Shown here: positions 53,178 through 61,863 of the stretch, in pieces
Numbering within the stretch: the stretch's first letter is position 1
How the letters are laid out: each line of letters starts with the position of its first letter
Assembly (NCBI GenBank): GCA_947627175.1
Contig: CANQVA010000006.1
Span: 62,001 to 126,000, forward strand
Direction: 5' to 3'
DNA length: 64,000 bases
Origin: an uncultured Ruminococcus sp.
GTDB lineage: Bacteria > Bacillota > Clostridia > Oscillospirales > Ruminococcaceae
Notes under the pieces: model-generated
Told to the model about the DNA's origin: nothing
What the model saw: only the letters and a program-made list of their open reading frames with translations
Databases searched by the model: none
Translations under genes and position numbers: made by a program

Positions 53178-53723
53178 ATGAATTATAAAAGACTTGAAAA
53201 AAATATAATTGATAATATCAAAGAAGCACAGATAAAACTCGGTTTTGAAAAAAGACCCATAAGTTTTAATTATATGCTGAACTCTCTGAACAGTCTTATC
53301 GGTGAAAATCTTGACTATGAGGAAATGAAAAAGGCACTTGAAAACTTTGCGGAAAATAGCCGTGAAATACCGGGTGAAATAACATTCCGCCCTGTAAAAG
53401 ACGGTTTTTGTATAACTGTATCTGCCGAAGGTACGGCTTATGTGAACAGTCTTGACGGATTTGAATTTATCACAGAATTTATAAATACTGTCAGAAGCCA
53501 TTCTGTTTCGTTTGATGATGTTATATCAGTGTTCAGGAAATATTCCGACAATGTAGTTTCTGAAATAAAAGAAAACGGTGAATTTGACCGTCTTGTATAC
53601 TTTGCCGACGGGAACCCCGACGAATATTTATATTGTATTTCACTTGAAGAAGAAATAGACGGACATATTCATATTACTTATCATCGTTTCATAAAAGAGG
53701 ATTATGAAAAATTAGGATTCTGA
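53178..53723 (+). CDS. Hypothetical cytosolic protein, DUF3877-like
   Basis: This 181-residue protein has no signal or membrane segment. The opening (Met-Asn-Tyr-Lys-Arg-Leu-Glu-Lys-Asn-Ile-Ile-Asp-Asn-Ile-Lys-Glu) and the middle (Asp-Tyr-Glu-Glu-Met, Gly-Glu-Ile-Thr-Phe) look like Clostridia proteins grouped under DUF3877; that attribution is from memory and moderate. No catalytic motif is seen. GGAGG precedes the ATG. It has its own promoter. Confidence 0.7.
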   Translation: MNYKRLEKNIIDNIKEAQIKLGFEKRPISFNYMLNSLNSLIGENLDYEEMKKALENFAENSREIPGEITFRPVKDGFCITVSAEGTAYVNSLDGFEFITEFINTVRSHSVSFDDVISVFRKYSDNVVSEIKENGEFDRLVYFADGNPDEYLYCISLEEEIDGHIHITYHRFIKEDYEKLGF

Positions 53724-53777
53724 AATTTACAACATATTCCGTTACAAAATAAGGATATTTTCTTCACCTTTGATAAT

Positions 53778-53806
53778 TGACATTGATTCTCCTACATGAT
53801 ATAATT
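53778..53806 (+). promoter_or_regulatory. Consensus promoter of the alpha/beta hydrolase-ddl unit
   Basis: Perfect TTGACA (53778-53783) and TATAAT (53801-53806) with 17 bases between, about 75 bases before the hydrolase ATG. Confidence 0.8.
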
Positions 53807-53882
53807 AAACTATTGGCATATTATGTATATTCATGCATATAGAATTTATTGAACGCCTAAATTTAAACTTTGGAGATAACAA

Positions 53883-54656
53883 ATGTACAAAACAGTAAAT
53901 AATATCAAGATAAATTATGAACAGAAAGGCAGTGGCGATTTAATTGTACTGCTTCACGGCTGGGGCAGTAATATAAAACTTTTTGCAAATCTCATTGACC
54001 TGCTTTCAAAAAAATATACCGTTGTTGCAATGGATATGCCCGGTTTTGGTGAAAGTGAAGAACCGCCGTCGGCATGGTGTGTTGATGATTATGTTAATTT
54101 TGTCATTGACTTTCTGAAAGACTATGACAACAAGGAAATTATGTTTTTGGGGCATTCTTTCGGCGGTCGTGTAATTATAAAGCTGAACAGCCGTAAAAAT
54201 ATTCCGTTTAAGATAACTAAAGTAATACTCGTAGACAGTGCGGGAATACTTCCGCCAAAGTCAAATAAAAAGAGTTTCCGGACGTATTACTATAAAGCCG
54301 GAAAAGCATTTCTTTCTACAGGTATTATGCAGAAAATAGCCCCCGACGCATTGGAAAATTTCCGCAAAAAAATGGGTAGTGCCGACTATGCCGCCGCCTC
54401 TCCTCTTATGAGGCAGGTTCTTGTTAAAGTCGTCAATGAAGATTTAGAGCCTTTACTCCCGAATATAAAATGTCCTACTCTGCTTGTATGGGGTGTGAAT
54501 GATACTGCTACACCGCTTTCAGACGGCGAAAAAATGGAAAAACTTATTCCCGATGCCGGTCTTGTAAAACTTGAAAATGCGGGTCATTACTCATTCCTTG
54601 AACAACAGTTCACTTTCAACCGTGTAATGTGTTCGTTTATGAAGATTGAAGAATAA
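53883..54656 (+). CDS. Alpha/beta hydrolase
   Basis: This 257-residue hydrolase is single-domain and cytosolic. Oxyanion motif His-Gly-Trp-Gly-Ser is at 25-29, the nucleophile Ser92 in Gly-His-Ser-Phe-Gly-Gly, an Asp in Trp-Gly-Val-Asn-Asp and the His in Ala-Gly-His-Tyr. The substrate is unknown. It opens a + strand run with the MurF-like ligase 12 bases downstream, then ddl, so a role linked to envelope precursors is possible but not shown. Confidence 0.85.
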   Translation: MYKTVNNIKINYEQKGSGDLIVLLHGWGSNIKLFANLIDLLSKKYTVVAMDMPGFGESEEPPSAWCVDDYVNFVIDFLKDYDNKEIMFLGHSFGGRVIIKLNSRKNIPFKITKVILVDSAGILPPKSNKKSFRTYYYKAGKAFLSTGIMQKIAPDALENFRKKMGSADYAAASPLMRQVLVKVVNEDLEPLLPNIKCPTLLVWGVNDTATPLSDGEKMEKLIPDAGLVKLENAGHYSFLEQQFTFNRVMCSFMKIEE

Positions 54657-54668
54657 GGAGATTATGTG

Positions 54669-56276
54669 ATGGATATTTTAGTTTTTGTGTTATATGCTGT
54701 TATGGCACTTTTCGGAATTATCTTTTTCAGTCTGAGAGAATTTCATATGTTACAGCTTAACGGCTATAAAACCCCTGAACATTCACGGTGGATGAAGAAA
54801 AATTACAAGAGATATATTTTTCCTGCAATAATGTTAATATCCGGCGATTTGGTTCTTTTTTTGGTTAATGCGTGGACATATCTTTTGCCGATATACTGTA
54901 TATCTTATATAATAATTGCCATACTCAACAAGCCCGGAAAAAAATTCAAGAAACCGCTTGTATATACAGCACGTGTAAAACGCATGATGACAACTTTTTT
55001 CATAATAGTTGCAATATGTTTTATATCAGCGTTTATTGTGGCTTATAACGGTGAAGCAGGCAGTGACAAACATATTCCTTTTGGTGTATATACGCCTTAT
55101 TTTATTATAAATATTGTCGTGTGGCTTACTCCGTTGCTTGTGCCTTTGTCAAATCTTATAAACAAACCGCTTGAAACGTATATTCAACATTGGTATATAA
55201 ATGACGCTAAAAGAATTTTATCTGAAATGCCTGACCTTCACAAAATCGGCATTACAGGCAGTTACGGAAAAACAAGCATGAAATTCTATCTTAGTGAATT
55301 ATTGAGTTCACAATATAACACACTCAAAACACCTGAAAGTTTTAATACGCCTATGGGTGTTACAATTACAGTAAGACGTGATTTGAAACCGACTCATGAA
55401 TATTTTATTTGTGAAATGGGTGCAAGGCGTGTACATGAAATAAAAGAACTCTGTGAAATTGCCCACCCTCACGACGGCATTATAACATCAGTCGGCGAAC
55501 AGCATCTTGAAACATTCGGTTCAATAGAAAACATTGTCAATACAAAATTTGAACTTGCTGACAGCGTTCAGGCAGTCGGCGGAAAAATCTATCTGAATGG
55601 CGACAATGAACTTATACGCAAAAAAGCCCCTCAATATAAAAATGCTGTTATGTACGGTTTGCAGGAACATAACGACTATCGTGCAAAAGATATTTCCGTA
55701 TCGGACAGGGGAACGGAATTTACAGTAATTGCCCCGAACGGTGAAAATTGTCGTTTTACAATGAAACTTTTAGGTGAACACAATGTACAGAACGTTCTCG
55801 GTGCTATTGCATATTGTCACGGCATCGGCATACCCTTTGAAAAGCTGATACTTCCCGTTAAACGCATTTCCCCTGTACCGCATAGACTTCAACTTCTTGA
55901 CAAAGGCGGAAATCTTACTTATATTGACGATGCCTACAACTCAAATCCTAACGGTTGCCGTGCGGCTCTTAACGTTCTCGGACTGTTTGATGCGTGCCGT
56001 ATTCTTGTAACTCCCGGTATGGTTGAACTTGGTGAAAAGCAGGAGGAACTTAATTTTGAGTTCGGACAGGAGGCGGCGAAAGCCTGCGATTATATTGTAC
56101 TCGTCGGAAAAAATCAGACAGTGCCAATTTACAACGGCATAAAAGATGCCGGTTATGATATGAAAAATGTCTACGTTGCGGACGGTCTTAATGAAGCACT
56201 TGCAAAAGTTCAGGAATACAGGACTGACAAGAAAAAAATCGTTCTTCTTGAAAATGACCTTCCCGACAATTACTAA
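54669..56276 (+). CDS. Membrane-anchored MurF-like Mur ligase
   Basis: This protein of about 535 residues has five or so N-terminal hydrophobic segments (about residues 1-170), then a Mur-ligase body. The ATP-binding Gly-Ser-Tyr-Gly-Lys-Thr-Ser is near residue 199, followed by Cys-Glu-Met-Gly-Ala-Arg, His-Asn-Val-Gln-Asn, and a C-terminal domain with Asp-Asp-Ala-Tyr-Asn-Ser-Asn-Pro. This last pattern is typical of MurF, which adds D-Ala-D-Ala to the UDP-tripeptide. The membrane part is an addition seen in some Clostridia. Positioned before ddl, which makes its dipeptide. Start ATG 54669 with AAGGAG upstream; a GTG one codon earlier is the alternative. Confidence 0.85.
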   Translation: MDILVFVLYAVMALFGIIFFSLREFHMLQLNGYKTPEHSRWMKKNYKRYIFPAIMLISGDLVLFLVNAWTYLLPIYCISYIIIAILNKPGKKFKKPLVYTARVKRMMTTFFIIVAICFISAFIVAYNGEAGSDKHIPFGVYTPYFIINIVVWLTPLLVPLSNLINKPLETYIQHWYINDAKRILSEMPDLHKIGITGSYGKTSMKFYLSELLSSQYNTLKTPESFNTPMGVTITVRRDLKPTHEYFICEMGARRVHEIKELCEIAHPHDGIITSVGEQHLETFGSIENIVNTKFELADSVQAVGGKIYLNGDNELIRKKAPQYKNAVMYGLQEHNDYRAKDISVSDRGTEFTVIAPNGENCRFTMKLLGEHNVQNVLGAIAYCHGIGIPFEKLILPVKRISPVPHRLQLLDKGGNLTYIDDAYNSNPNGCRAALNVLGLFDACRILVTPGMVELGEKQEELNFEFGQEAAKACDYIVLVGKNQTVPIYNGIKDAGYDMKNVYVADGLNEALAKVQEYRTDKKKIVLLENDLPDNY

Positions 56277-56301
56277 TTTATATAAAAGGAGTAGATTTAT
56301 T

Positions 56302-57492
56302 ATGAAAATCAATCTTGCTGTTATTTTCGGAGGAAAAAGCGTTGAACATGAAGTATCTGTTATTTCAGCCGTTCAGGCTATGGCAAGCATGAACAAGGAA
56401 AAGTATAATATTATTCCCGTTTACATGACTAAACAAAATGAATTTTGGACAGGTGAAAAACTTTTTGACATAAACGCATTCAGGGATATTCCCGAACTCC
56501 TGAAAGAATGTACTTCATGTGTTTTTGTGAGAAGTGAGGGAAAAGTACAGCTTATTCGTCAGAAGATGAAAAAATTCGGTTCTAATCTTATTTCGGACGT
56601 TGATATAGCTTTTCCCATAGTTCATGGCACTAACGTTGAAGATGGTGCTTTACAGGGATATTTGCAGACACTTGACATTCCCTATGTCGGTTGTGATGTT
56701 CTTTCATCGGCTGTAGGTATGGATAAATTTGTCATGAAGATTTTACTCAAAGATGCAGGATTTCCTGTACTTGATTGTTGCAGATTCTCTTCATTTGAGA
56801 TTGATAAAATTGAAGAATGTGCGGATAAAGTTGAATCAAAATTCGGTTATCCCGTAATTGTAAAGCCTATAAACCTCGGTTCAAGCGTTGGTATTTCAAA
56901 AGCATCAGACAGAGACAGTCTTATTAAATCAATGGAAAATGCCTTTGAATTTTCCGATAGAATACTCGTTGAACCTGCTGTTGTACAGCTTAAAGAAATA
57001 AATTGTTCCGTAGTCGGTGACAGTGAATCGGCAGAGGCTTCAATATGTGAAGAACCTGTTCAGGCAAGTGATGACGATATTTTAAGTTTTGAACAGAAGT
57101 ATGTCGGAGGCGGTGGAAAGTCGGGTGGAAGTAAGGGAATGGCTACCCTTAAAAGAAAGATTCCTGCTGACATTACACCCGAACAGGACGAATTTATAAG
57201 AAAGACTGCTGTTGATGCTTTCAGATATTTAGGTTGTAACGGTGTTACACGTATAGATTTTATGCTTGATATGGCTGATAATAAAATTTATATAAATGAA
57301 ATAAATACAATACCCGGTTCACTCGCATTCTATCTCTGGGAACCGAAAGGCGTTAAATATTCCGAACTTCTTGAAAAAATGATACAGCTTGCACTTAAAC
57401 GTTACAGAATGGGCGAAAAAATAAATTATTCGTTTGATACAAATATACTTGCTATGGGCGGAAGTTTCGGAGCAAAGGGAAGTAAAAGATAA
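56302..57492 (+). CDS. ddl: D-alanine--D-alanine ligase
   Basis: This 396-residue ATP-grasp ligase makes the D-Ala-D-Ala dipeptide. The N-terminus Gly-Gly-Lys-Ser-Val-Glu-His-Glu and the ATP-binding stretch Val-Lys-Pro-Ile-Asn-Leu-Gly-Ser-Ser-Val-Gly are characteristic. The omega-loop pair is Lys266-Tyr267; Tyr at this position is linked to D-Ala-D-Ala, while D-lactate ligases have Phe. This suggests a normal vancomycin-sensitive dipeptide. The end has Asn-Glu-Ile-Asn-Thr-Ile-Pro-Gly. The frame opens at 56167 inside the previous gene; the ATG at 56302 has AAGGAG upstream and starts the family alignment. Confidence 0.95.
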   Translation: MKINLAVIFGGKSVEHEVSVISAVQAMASMNKEKYNIIPVYMTKQNEFWTGEKLFDINAFRDIPELLKECTSCVFVRSEGKVQLIRQKMKKFGSNLISDVDIAFPIVHGTNVEDGALQGYLQTLDIPYVGCDVLSSAVGMDKFVMKILLKDAGFPVLDCCRFSSFEIDKIEECADKVESKFGYPVIVKPINLGSSVGISKASDRDSLIKSMENAFEFSDRILVEPAVVQLKEINCSVVGDSESAEASICEEPVQASDDDILSFEQKYVGGGGKSGGSKGMATLKRKIPADITPEQDEFIRKTAVDAFRYLGCNGVTRIDFMLDMADNKIYINEINTIPGSLAFYLWEPKGVKYSELLEKMIQLALKRYRMGEKINYSFDTNILAMGGSFGAKGSKR

Positions 57493-57507
57493 AAAGGAGG
57501 TTTTTTT

Positions 57508-58179
57508 ATGACCGAAAAGGAAAAATTACAAGCAGGCGAACTCTATAACGGCAACGATAAGGAACTTGTTGCGGAAAGAATAAGTGTAAAAAAACTATGT
57601 GCGGAATATAATTCAGCCACATATAACGATTTTCAGAAAAGGGAAAGGCTTTTAAGCAGAATTATAGCTTTCAAGGGTGAAAACACATGGATTGAACCGA
57701 ATTTTTTCTGTGACTATGGCTATAATATAATGATTGGCGACAATTTCTATTCTAACCATAATCTTGTAATTCTTGACTGTGCGGAAGTTACTTTCGGTGA
57801 CAATGTTTTCATAGGCCCTAACTGCGGATTTTATGCAGCAGGTCATCCCCTTGACTATAAGGCACGCAATGCAGGTCTTGAATATGCAAAGCCGATAAAA
57901 GTCGGCAATAATGTATGGATTGGCGGAAATGTCAGTGTTATGCCGGGTGTTACTATCGGCGACAACGTTGTAATAGGTGGCGGAAGTGTCGTTGTAAATG
58001 ACATTCCGTCAGGTGTTGTTGCAGTCGGAAATCCATGCAAACCTGTAAAAGATATTCCCGAAAGTACATTTGTTCCCGAAGAAGAACCGCAGGAGGAAGA
58101 ACCTATTGTTGAAGAAGTAAAGAAACCTAAAATAAAACACTGGACGGTTGAAGAAATAACACCGGACAGCAAAAAATAA
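57508..58179 (+). CDS. Maltose/galactoside-type O-acetyltransferase
   Basis: This 223-residue protein is a left-handed beta-helix acetyltransferase of the Maa/LacA type. The N-terminal Mac domain has Met-Thr-Glu-Lys-Glu-Lys-Leu-Gln-Ala-Gly; the hexapeptide repeats run from about residue 65 to 175, with the catalytic His in Gly-His-Pro-Leu. The last 45 residues are Glu/Pro/Lys-rich and not part of the family fold. It probably acetylates a sugar or exported glycan. It lies 15 bases after ddl with GGAGG before the ATG. Natural substrate unknown. Confidence 0.88.
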   Translation: MTEKEKLQAGELYNGNDKELVAERISVKKLCAEYNSATYNDFQKRERLLSRIIAFKGENTWIEPNFFCDYGYNIMIGDNFYSNHNLVILDCAEVTFGDNVFIGPNCGFYAAGHPLDYKARNAGLEYAKPIKVGNNVWIGGNVSVMPGVTIGDNVVIGGGSVVVNDIPSGVVAVGNPCKPVKDIPESTFVPEEEPQEEEPIVEEVKKPKIKHWTVEEITPDSKK

Positions 58180-58202
58180 AAGATAATTAAGGAGGGCAAG
58201 CT

Positions 58203-59153
58203 GTGAATACACTTCATTTCAGGTATGCGGTTGAAATTGAAAAAACACGCTCCATAACTCAAGCTGCTGAAAATCTGTACATGGCTCAGCCTAATCTGAG
58301 CAAAGCTATAAAAGAACTGGAGAACACTCTCGGAATAACTATATTCCGACGTACTTCAAAGGGCGTTATTCCGACAGACCAGGGAATAAAGTTTCTCGGT
58401 TATGCAAAGCAGATTCTTATGCAGATAGATAACATGGAAGCTATACATTCACCCGGAAAATATAAAAATAACAAGCTCCGTATTTCTGTTCCCCGAACAG
58501 GTTATATTTCAAAAGCTTTTTCGGAATATATTGCTGAAATTGATAACCCCGACGATATGGAAGTATATTTTTGTGAAACAAATTCCCTGCGTACAATAGA
58601 AAACGTCCGTGAAAACAGTTATGATTTCGGCATAGTAAGGTTCAACACAGTACATGAAAAATATTTCATGGACTTTCTGGACGAAAAGAATCTCAGCAGT
58701 AAATTGTTGTGGGAATTTGAAATGCTTGCAGTCATGTCTGCCGAACACCCTGCCGCACATACTGAAAATCTGGAATATTCGGAACTTTCCTGTAAATATA
58801 TTGAACTTACTCAGGGCGATGACGCTATACCATACGTTTCAGGAGCAGTTGAAAAGCTGTTTGCCGCAAATCGTCCTGCCGATATTCCTGTAAGGAAAGT
58901 ATGTATGTATGATAGGGGAAGTGCTTTAGATTTTTTGCTGACCGTTCCAAATTCATTTATGCTTGATTCTCCTGTTCCGAAAAGTCTTTGCGGAAAGTAT
59001 AATCTTGTTCAGAGAAGATGCGACTTTCACGACAACAGCTTTAAAGATATGTTGATATATTCTACCGGTCATAAACTCTCTGAAATGGAATTGCGGCTTG
59101 TGAATAAATTCTATGAAGTACGCAATGAAGCCGCATTTGCTGAATATCGTTAG
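58203..59153 (+). CDS. LysR-family transcriptional regulator
   Basis: This 316-residue regulator has an N-terminal winged helix-turn-helix (Ser-Ile-Thr-Gln-Ala-Ala-Glu-Asn-Leu-Tyr-Met-Ala-Gln-Pro-Asn-Leu-Ser at about 17-33) and a substrate-binding-like effector domain from about residue 90. Start is GTG 58203 with AAGGAGGGC before it. Target and inducer are not evident. It is encoded on the same strand just upstream of the NfnAB-like pair, which may or may not be its target. Confidence 0.92.
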   Translation: MNTLHFRYAVEIEKTRSITQAAENLYMAQPNLSKAIKELENTLGITIFRRTSKGVIPTDQGIKFLGYAKQILMQIDNMEAIHSPGKYKNNKLRISVPRTGYISKAFSEYIAEIDNPDDMEVYFCETNSLRTIENVRENSYDFGIVRFNTVHEKYFMDFLDEKNLSSKLLWEFEMLAVMSAEHPAAHTENLEYSELSCKYIELTQGDDAIPYVSGAVEKLFAANRPADIPVRKVCMYDRGSALDFLLTVPNSFMLDSPVPKSLCGKYNLVQRRCDFHDNSFKDMLIYSTGHKLSEMELRLVNKFYEVRNEAAFAEYR

Positions 59154-59305
59154 TTTTATTTTTTGAAAATTATTTGCACTGATATTGATAACAGAATATA
59201 TAAATATAAAATATTATATTTCCATGTTAAAAAATAATGTGATATAATAATCTTTGACACAGTCGTTTGTGTGGGGACGGTATATTTTTACGAAAGGAAG
59301 CGAAA

Positions 59306-60151
59306 ATGATGTTTGAAATTGTGGAAAAAAGAAGTCTTAATCCTACTGTTACACTTATGAAAATAAACGCTCCGAAAGTTGCGAAAAAATGTGAACCCGG
59401 ACAGTTCATAATTCTTAGGACAGACGAAAACGGTGAGCGTATTCCGCTTACTGTAGCCGACTTTGACCGTGAAATCGGTACAGTTACCATTATATTTCAA
59501 ATTGTAGGTTCTACTACTGAAAAACTTAATCATATGAATGAGGGCGAATGTCTGCATGATTTTGCAGGGCCTCTCGGACGTGCGACAGAAACGGACGGTT
59601 TAAAAAAAGTCGCTGTAGTCGGCGGAGGTGTAGGCTGTGCAATAGCTTATCCTGTTGCAAAGAAACTTCATAGTCTTGGTGTTGAGGTACATTCAATAGT
59701 AGGTTTCAGAAATAAGGATTTAGTAATTTTAGAAAAAGAGTTCAAAGAATCAAGCACAAAATATGTTCTTATGTCTGATGACGGCTCAGCAGGTGAAAAA
59801 GGTCTTGTTACTGATGCTCTTAAAAGGCTTATGGAAAGCGGTGAAAAATACGACAGAGTTATTACAATAGGCCCTCTTATTATGATGAAATTTGTCTGTC
59901 AGCTTACAAAAGAATATAACATTCCTACTGTTGCATCAATGAATCCGATTATGATTGACGGCACGGGAATGTGCGGAGGTTGTCGCCTTACAGTCGGCGG
60001 AGAAACTAAATTTGCCTGTGTTGACGGCCCTGAATTTGACGGTCATCTTATAGACTTTGATGAAGCTATCGCAAGGGGCGGAATGTATAAACCGTTTGAA
60101 CGTAAGGCACATGAAAATACCTGTAGTCTTTTCAGTCAGGAGGGAAAGTAA
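59306..60151 (+). CDS. NfnA-like NAD(P)H:ferredoxin oxidoreductase subunit
   Basis: This protein of about 281 residues is of the ferredoxin-NADP reductase type (sulfide dehydrogenase/NfnA subunit). The FAD domain has Pro-Gly-Gln-Phe-Ile-Ile-Leu-Arg and Arg-Ile-Pro-Leu-Thr-Val-Ala-Asp; the NAD-binding part opens Val-Gly-Gly-Gly-Val-Gly-Cys-Ala. The C-terminal Cys set (Met-Cys-Gly-Gly-Cys-Arg and later Phe-Ala-Cys-Val-Asp-Gly-Pro) binds a [2Fe-2S] cluster. With the next gene it should make an Nfn-type complex that couples NADH, NADPH and ferredoxin. ATG 59306 with AAAGGAAG is preferred over the open frame at 59267. Confidence 0.85.
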   Translation: MMFEIVEKRSLNPTVTLMKINAPKVAKKCEPGQFIILRTDENGERIPLTVADFDREIGTVTIIFQIVGSTTEKLNHMNEGECLHDFAGPLGRATETDGLKKVAVVGGGVGCAIAYPVAKKLHSLGVEVHSIVGFRNKDLVILEKEFKESSTKYVLMSDDGSAGEKGLVTDALKRLMESGEKYDRVITIGPLIMMKFVCQLTKEYNIPTVASMNPIMIDGTGMCGGCRLTVGGETKFACVDGPEFDGHLIDFDEAIARGGMYKPFERKAHENTCSLFSQEGK

Positions 60152-60157
60152 AATATT

Positions 60158-61540
60158 ATGCCTAATATGTCATTGAAGAAAAACGAAATGCCTGTACAGA
60201 ATCCGGACGAAAGAAATAAAAACTTTGAAGAAGTCGCACTTGGTTATACAGAGGAGCAGGCAATAGACGAAGCAAAAAGATGTCTGAATTGTAAGAATAA
60301 ACCATGTATGACTGGCTGTCCAGTACAGATAGATATACCATCATTTATTAAGCAGGTTGCAGACGGAAATTTTGAAGAAGCTTATAAAATTATAACAAAT
60401 TCAAGTTCTCTGCCGGCTATATGCGGAAGAGTATGTCCGCAGGAAACGCAATGCGAGAGCAAGTGTGTCAGAGGAATAAAGGGCGAACCCGTTGCAATAG
60501 GAAGGCTTGAAAGATTTGTTGCCGACCGTCACAACGCAATGCCCGAAACTCCCGTTGAAAAGCCTGTTTCAAATGGTCATAAAGTGGCTGTTATAGGTTC
60601 AGGCCCCGCAGGACTTGCCTGTGCAGGCGACCTTGCAAGAAAAGGCTATGATGTTACAATTTTTGAGGCTTTACACATTGCCGGGGGTGTTCTCTCTTAC
60701 GGCATTCCGGAATTCAGACTTCCTAAAAGTATAGTACAGAAAGAAATTAACGGTCTTAAAGATATGGGCGTTAAGATAGAAACAAATACAATTGTCGGAA
60801 AAACTGTTTCAATAGACGAACTTATGAAAGAATACGGATTTGAAAGTGTGTTCATAGGTTCAGGTGCAGGGCTTCCGAGATTCATGAATATAAAGGGCGA
60901 AAACCTCAACGGTGTTTATTCTGCAAATGAATTTCTCACGAGAATAAACCTCATGAAAGCATACAGAACTGACAGTTCAACACCTGTTCAGGCTGGCAAA
61001 AGGGCTGTTATAGTCGGGGGCGGAAACGTTGCAATGGATTCCGCACGATGTGCTAAAAGAATGGGTGCTGATGTATATATAGTATACAGACGTACAGAAA
61101 ATGAATTGCCTGCACGTGCCGAAGAAATTGAACACGCTAAGGAAGAGGGAATTATTTTTAAATTTCTCTCAAATCCCGTTGAAATAAAGTCCGATGGTAA
61201 AGGCTGGGTAAAAAGTGTAGTATGTCAGCAGATGAAACTTTCTGAACCCGATGCGTCAGGCAGGGCTAAGCCTGTACCGATTCCCGACGCATTTTTTGAA
61301 ATAGAAACAGACAGTGTTATAATATCAATCGGTACTTCTCCCAATCCCCTTATTAAATCAACGACAGACGGTCTTGAAACGCAGAAGTGGGGCGGAATTA
61401 TTGCTGATGAAAACGGTCTTACTTCAAAAGAAGGCGTTTATGCCGGCGGTGATGCCGTTACAGGTGCGGCAACAGTAATACTTGCTATGGGTGCAGGAAA
61501 AACAGCCGCCGCAGCTATGGACGAATATATTCAGAAATAA
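60158..61540 (+). CDS. gltA: NfnB/GltA-type NADPH-dependent oxidoreductase
   Basis: This 460-residue flavoprotein resembles the small subunit of glutamate synthase and NfnB. The N-terminal part has two Cys clusters (Cys-Leu-Asn-Cys-x3-Pro-Cys-x3-Cys-Pro near residue 43 and Cys-Gly-Arg-Val-Cys-Pro-x-Glu-x-Gln-Cys near 88) for [4Fe-4S] clusters. The FAD site follows (Gly-Ser-Gly-Pro-Ala-Gly-Leu-Ala-Cys) and an NADPH site (Gly-Gly-Gly-Asn-Val-Ala-Met-Asp). It begins six bases after the NfnA-like gene. The paired order favours NfnAB over a stand-alone glutamate synthase; no GOGAT large subunit is present. Confidence 0.88.
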   Translation: MPNMSLKKNEMPVQNPDERNKNFEEVALGYTEEQAIDEAKRCLNCKNKPCMTGCPVQIDIPSFIKQVADGNFEEAYKIITNSSSLPAICGRVCPQETQCESKCVRGIKGEPVAIGRLERFVADRHNAMPETPVEKPVSNGHKVAVIGSGPAGLACAGDLARKGYDVTIFEALHIAGGVLSYGIPEFRLPKSIVQKEINGLKDMGVKIETNTIVGKTVSIDELMKEYGFESVFIGSGAGLPRFMNIKGENLNGVYSANEFLTRINLMKAYRTDSSTPVQAGKRAVIVGGGNVAMDSARCAKRMGADVYIVYRRTENELPARAEEIEHAKEEGIIFKFLSNPVEIKSDGKGWVKSVVCQQMKLSEPDASGRAKPVPIPDAFFEIETDSVIISIGTSPNPLIKSTTDGLETQKWGGIIADENGLTSKEGVYAGGDAVTGAATVILAMGAGKTAAAAMDEYIQK

Positions 61541-61558
61541 TTTTTTTCGCCCGAACTA

Positions 61559-61587
61559 TTGACTTTTAATGAAAAGTATAGTATAAT
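61559..61587 (+). promoter_or_regulatory. Promoter of the T-box unit
   Basis: TTGACT (61559-61564) and TATAAT (61582-61587) with a 17-base spacer, about 275 bases before the first ATG, leaving room for the T-box leader. Confidence 0.7.
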
Positions 61588-61616
61588 GTCAGTATGATAT
61601 GAATAATTAAAATCAA

Positions 61617-61840
61617 TGACGAGGAAGGCTTTTTTCCGTCAGGTCGTTTTCAGAGAATCCGCTTTTTGCTGTGAGGCGGTAACGACAGGGAATAAAGCAC
61701 ACCGCCTCTGAGAGTGTTTAATAAACAACGCTGCTCCCGTTACAGAGCTAATAAGACATGGAATATTTTTCTGTGTGAATCAGGGTGGAATCACGGTTAC
61801 AGTCGTCCCTTGTGCCTTTTTCGGGTATGAGGGACTTTTT
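61617..61840 (+). promoter_or_regulatory. T-box leader, probably threonine-specific
   Basis: The T-box sequence AGGGTGGAATCACGG is at 61782-61796 (consensus AGGGTGGNACCGCG). Upstream, a Stem I-like region contains GAGGCGGT (61673-61680) paired with ACCGCCTC (61701-61708) and CAGAG/CTCTG arms. Downstream, CCCT at 61807-61810 can pair with AGGG of the T-box (antiterminator) or with AGGGAC at 61830-61835 (terminator). An ACC (Thr) at 61701-61703 is a candidate specifier but is not placed with certainty. Uncharged tRNA-Thr should allow read-through into the unknown gene and thrS. Confidence 0.85.
61803..61840 (+). terminator. T-box regulated terminator
   Basis: GTCCCT (61805-61810) plus GTGCC pairs with GGGTATG and AGGGAC (61830-61835), followed by TTTTT. 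This is the intrinsic terminator that competes with the antiterminator fold. Confidence 0.8.
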
Positions 61841-61863
61841 AAATTTAAAAAGGTGGTGAATTT

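Noticed and set aside
56302-57492. Possibility of a D-Ala-D-Lac or VanA-type ligase
   Set aside because: The omega-loop has Lys-Tyr rather than Lys-Phe, and no vanH, vanX or vanS/vanR neighbours exist.
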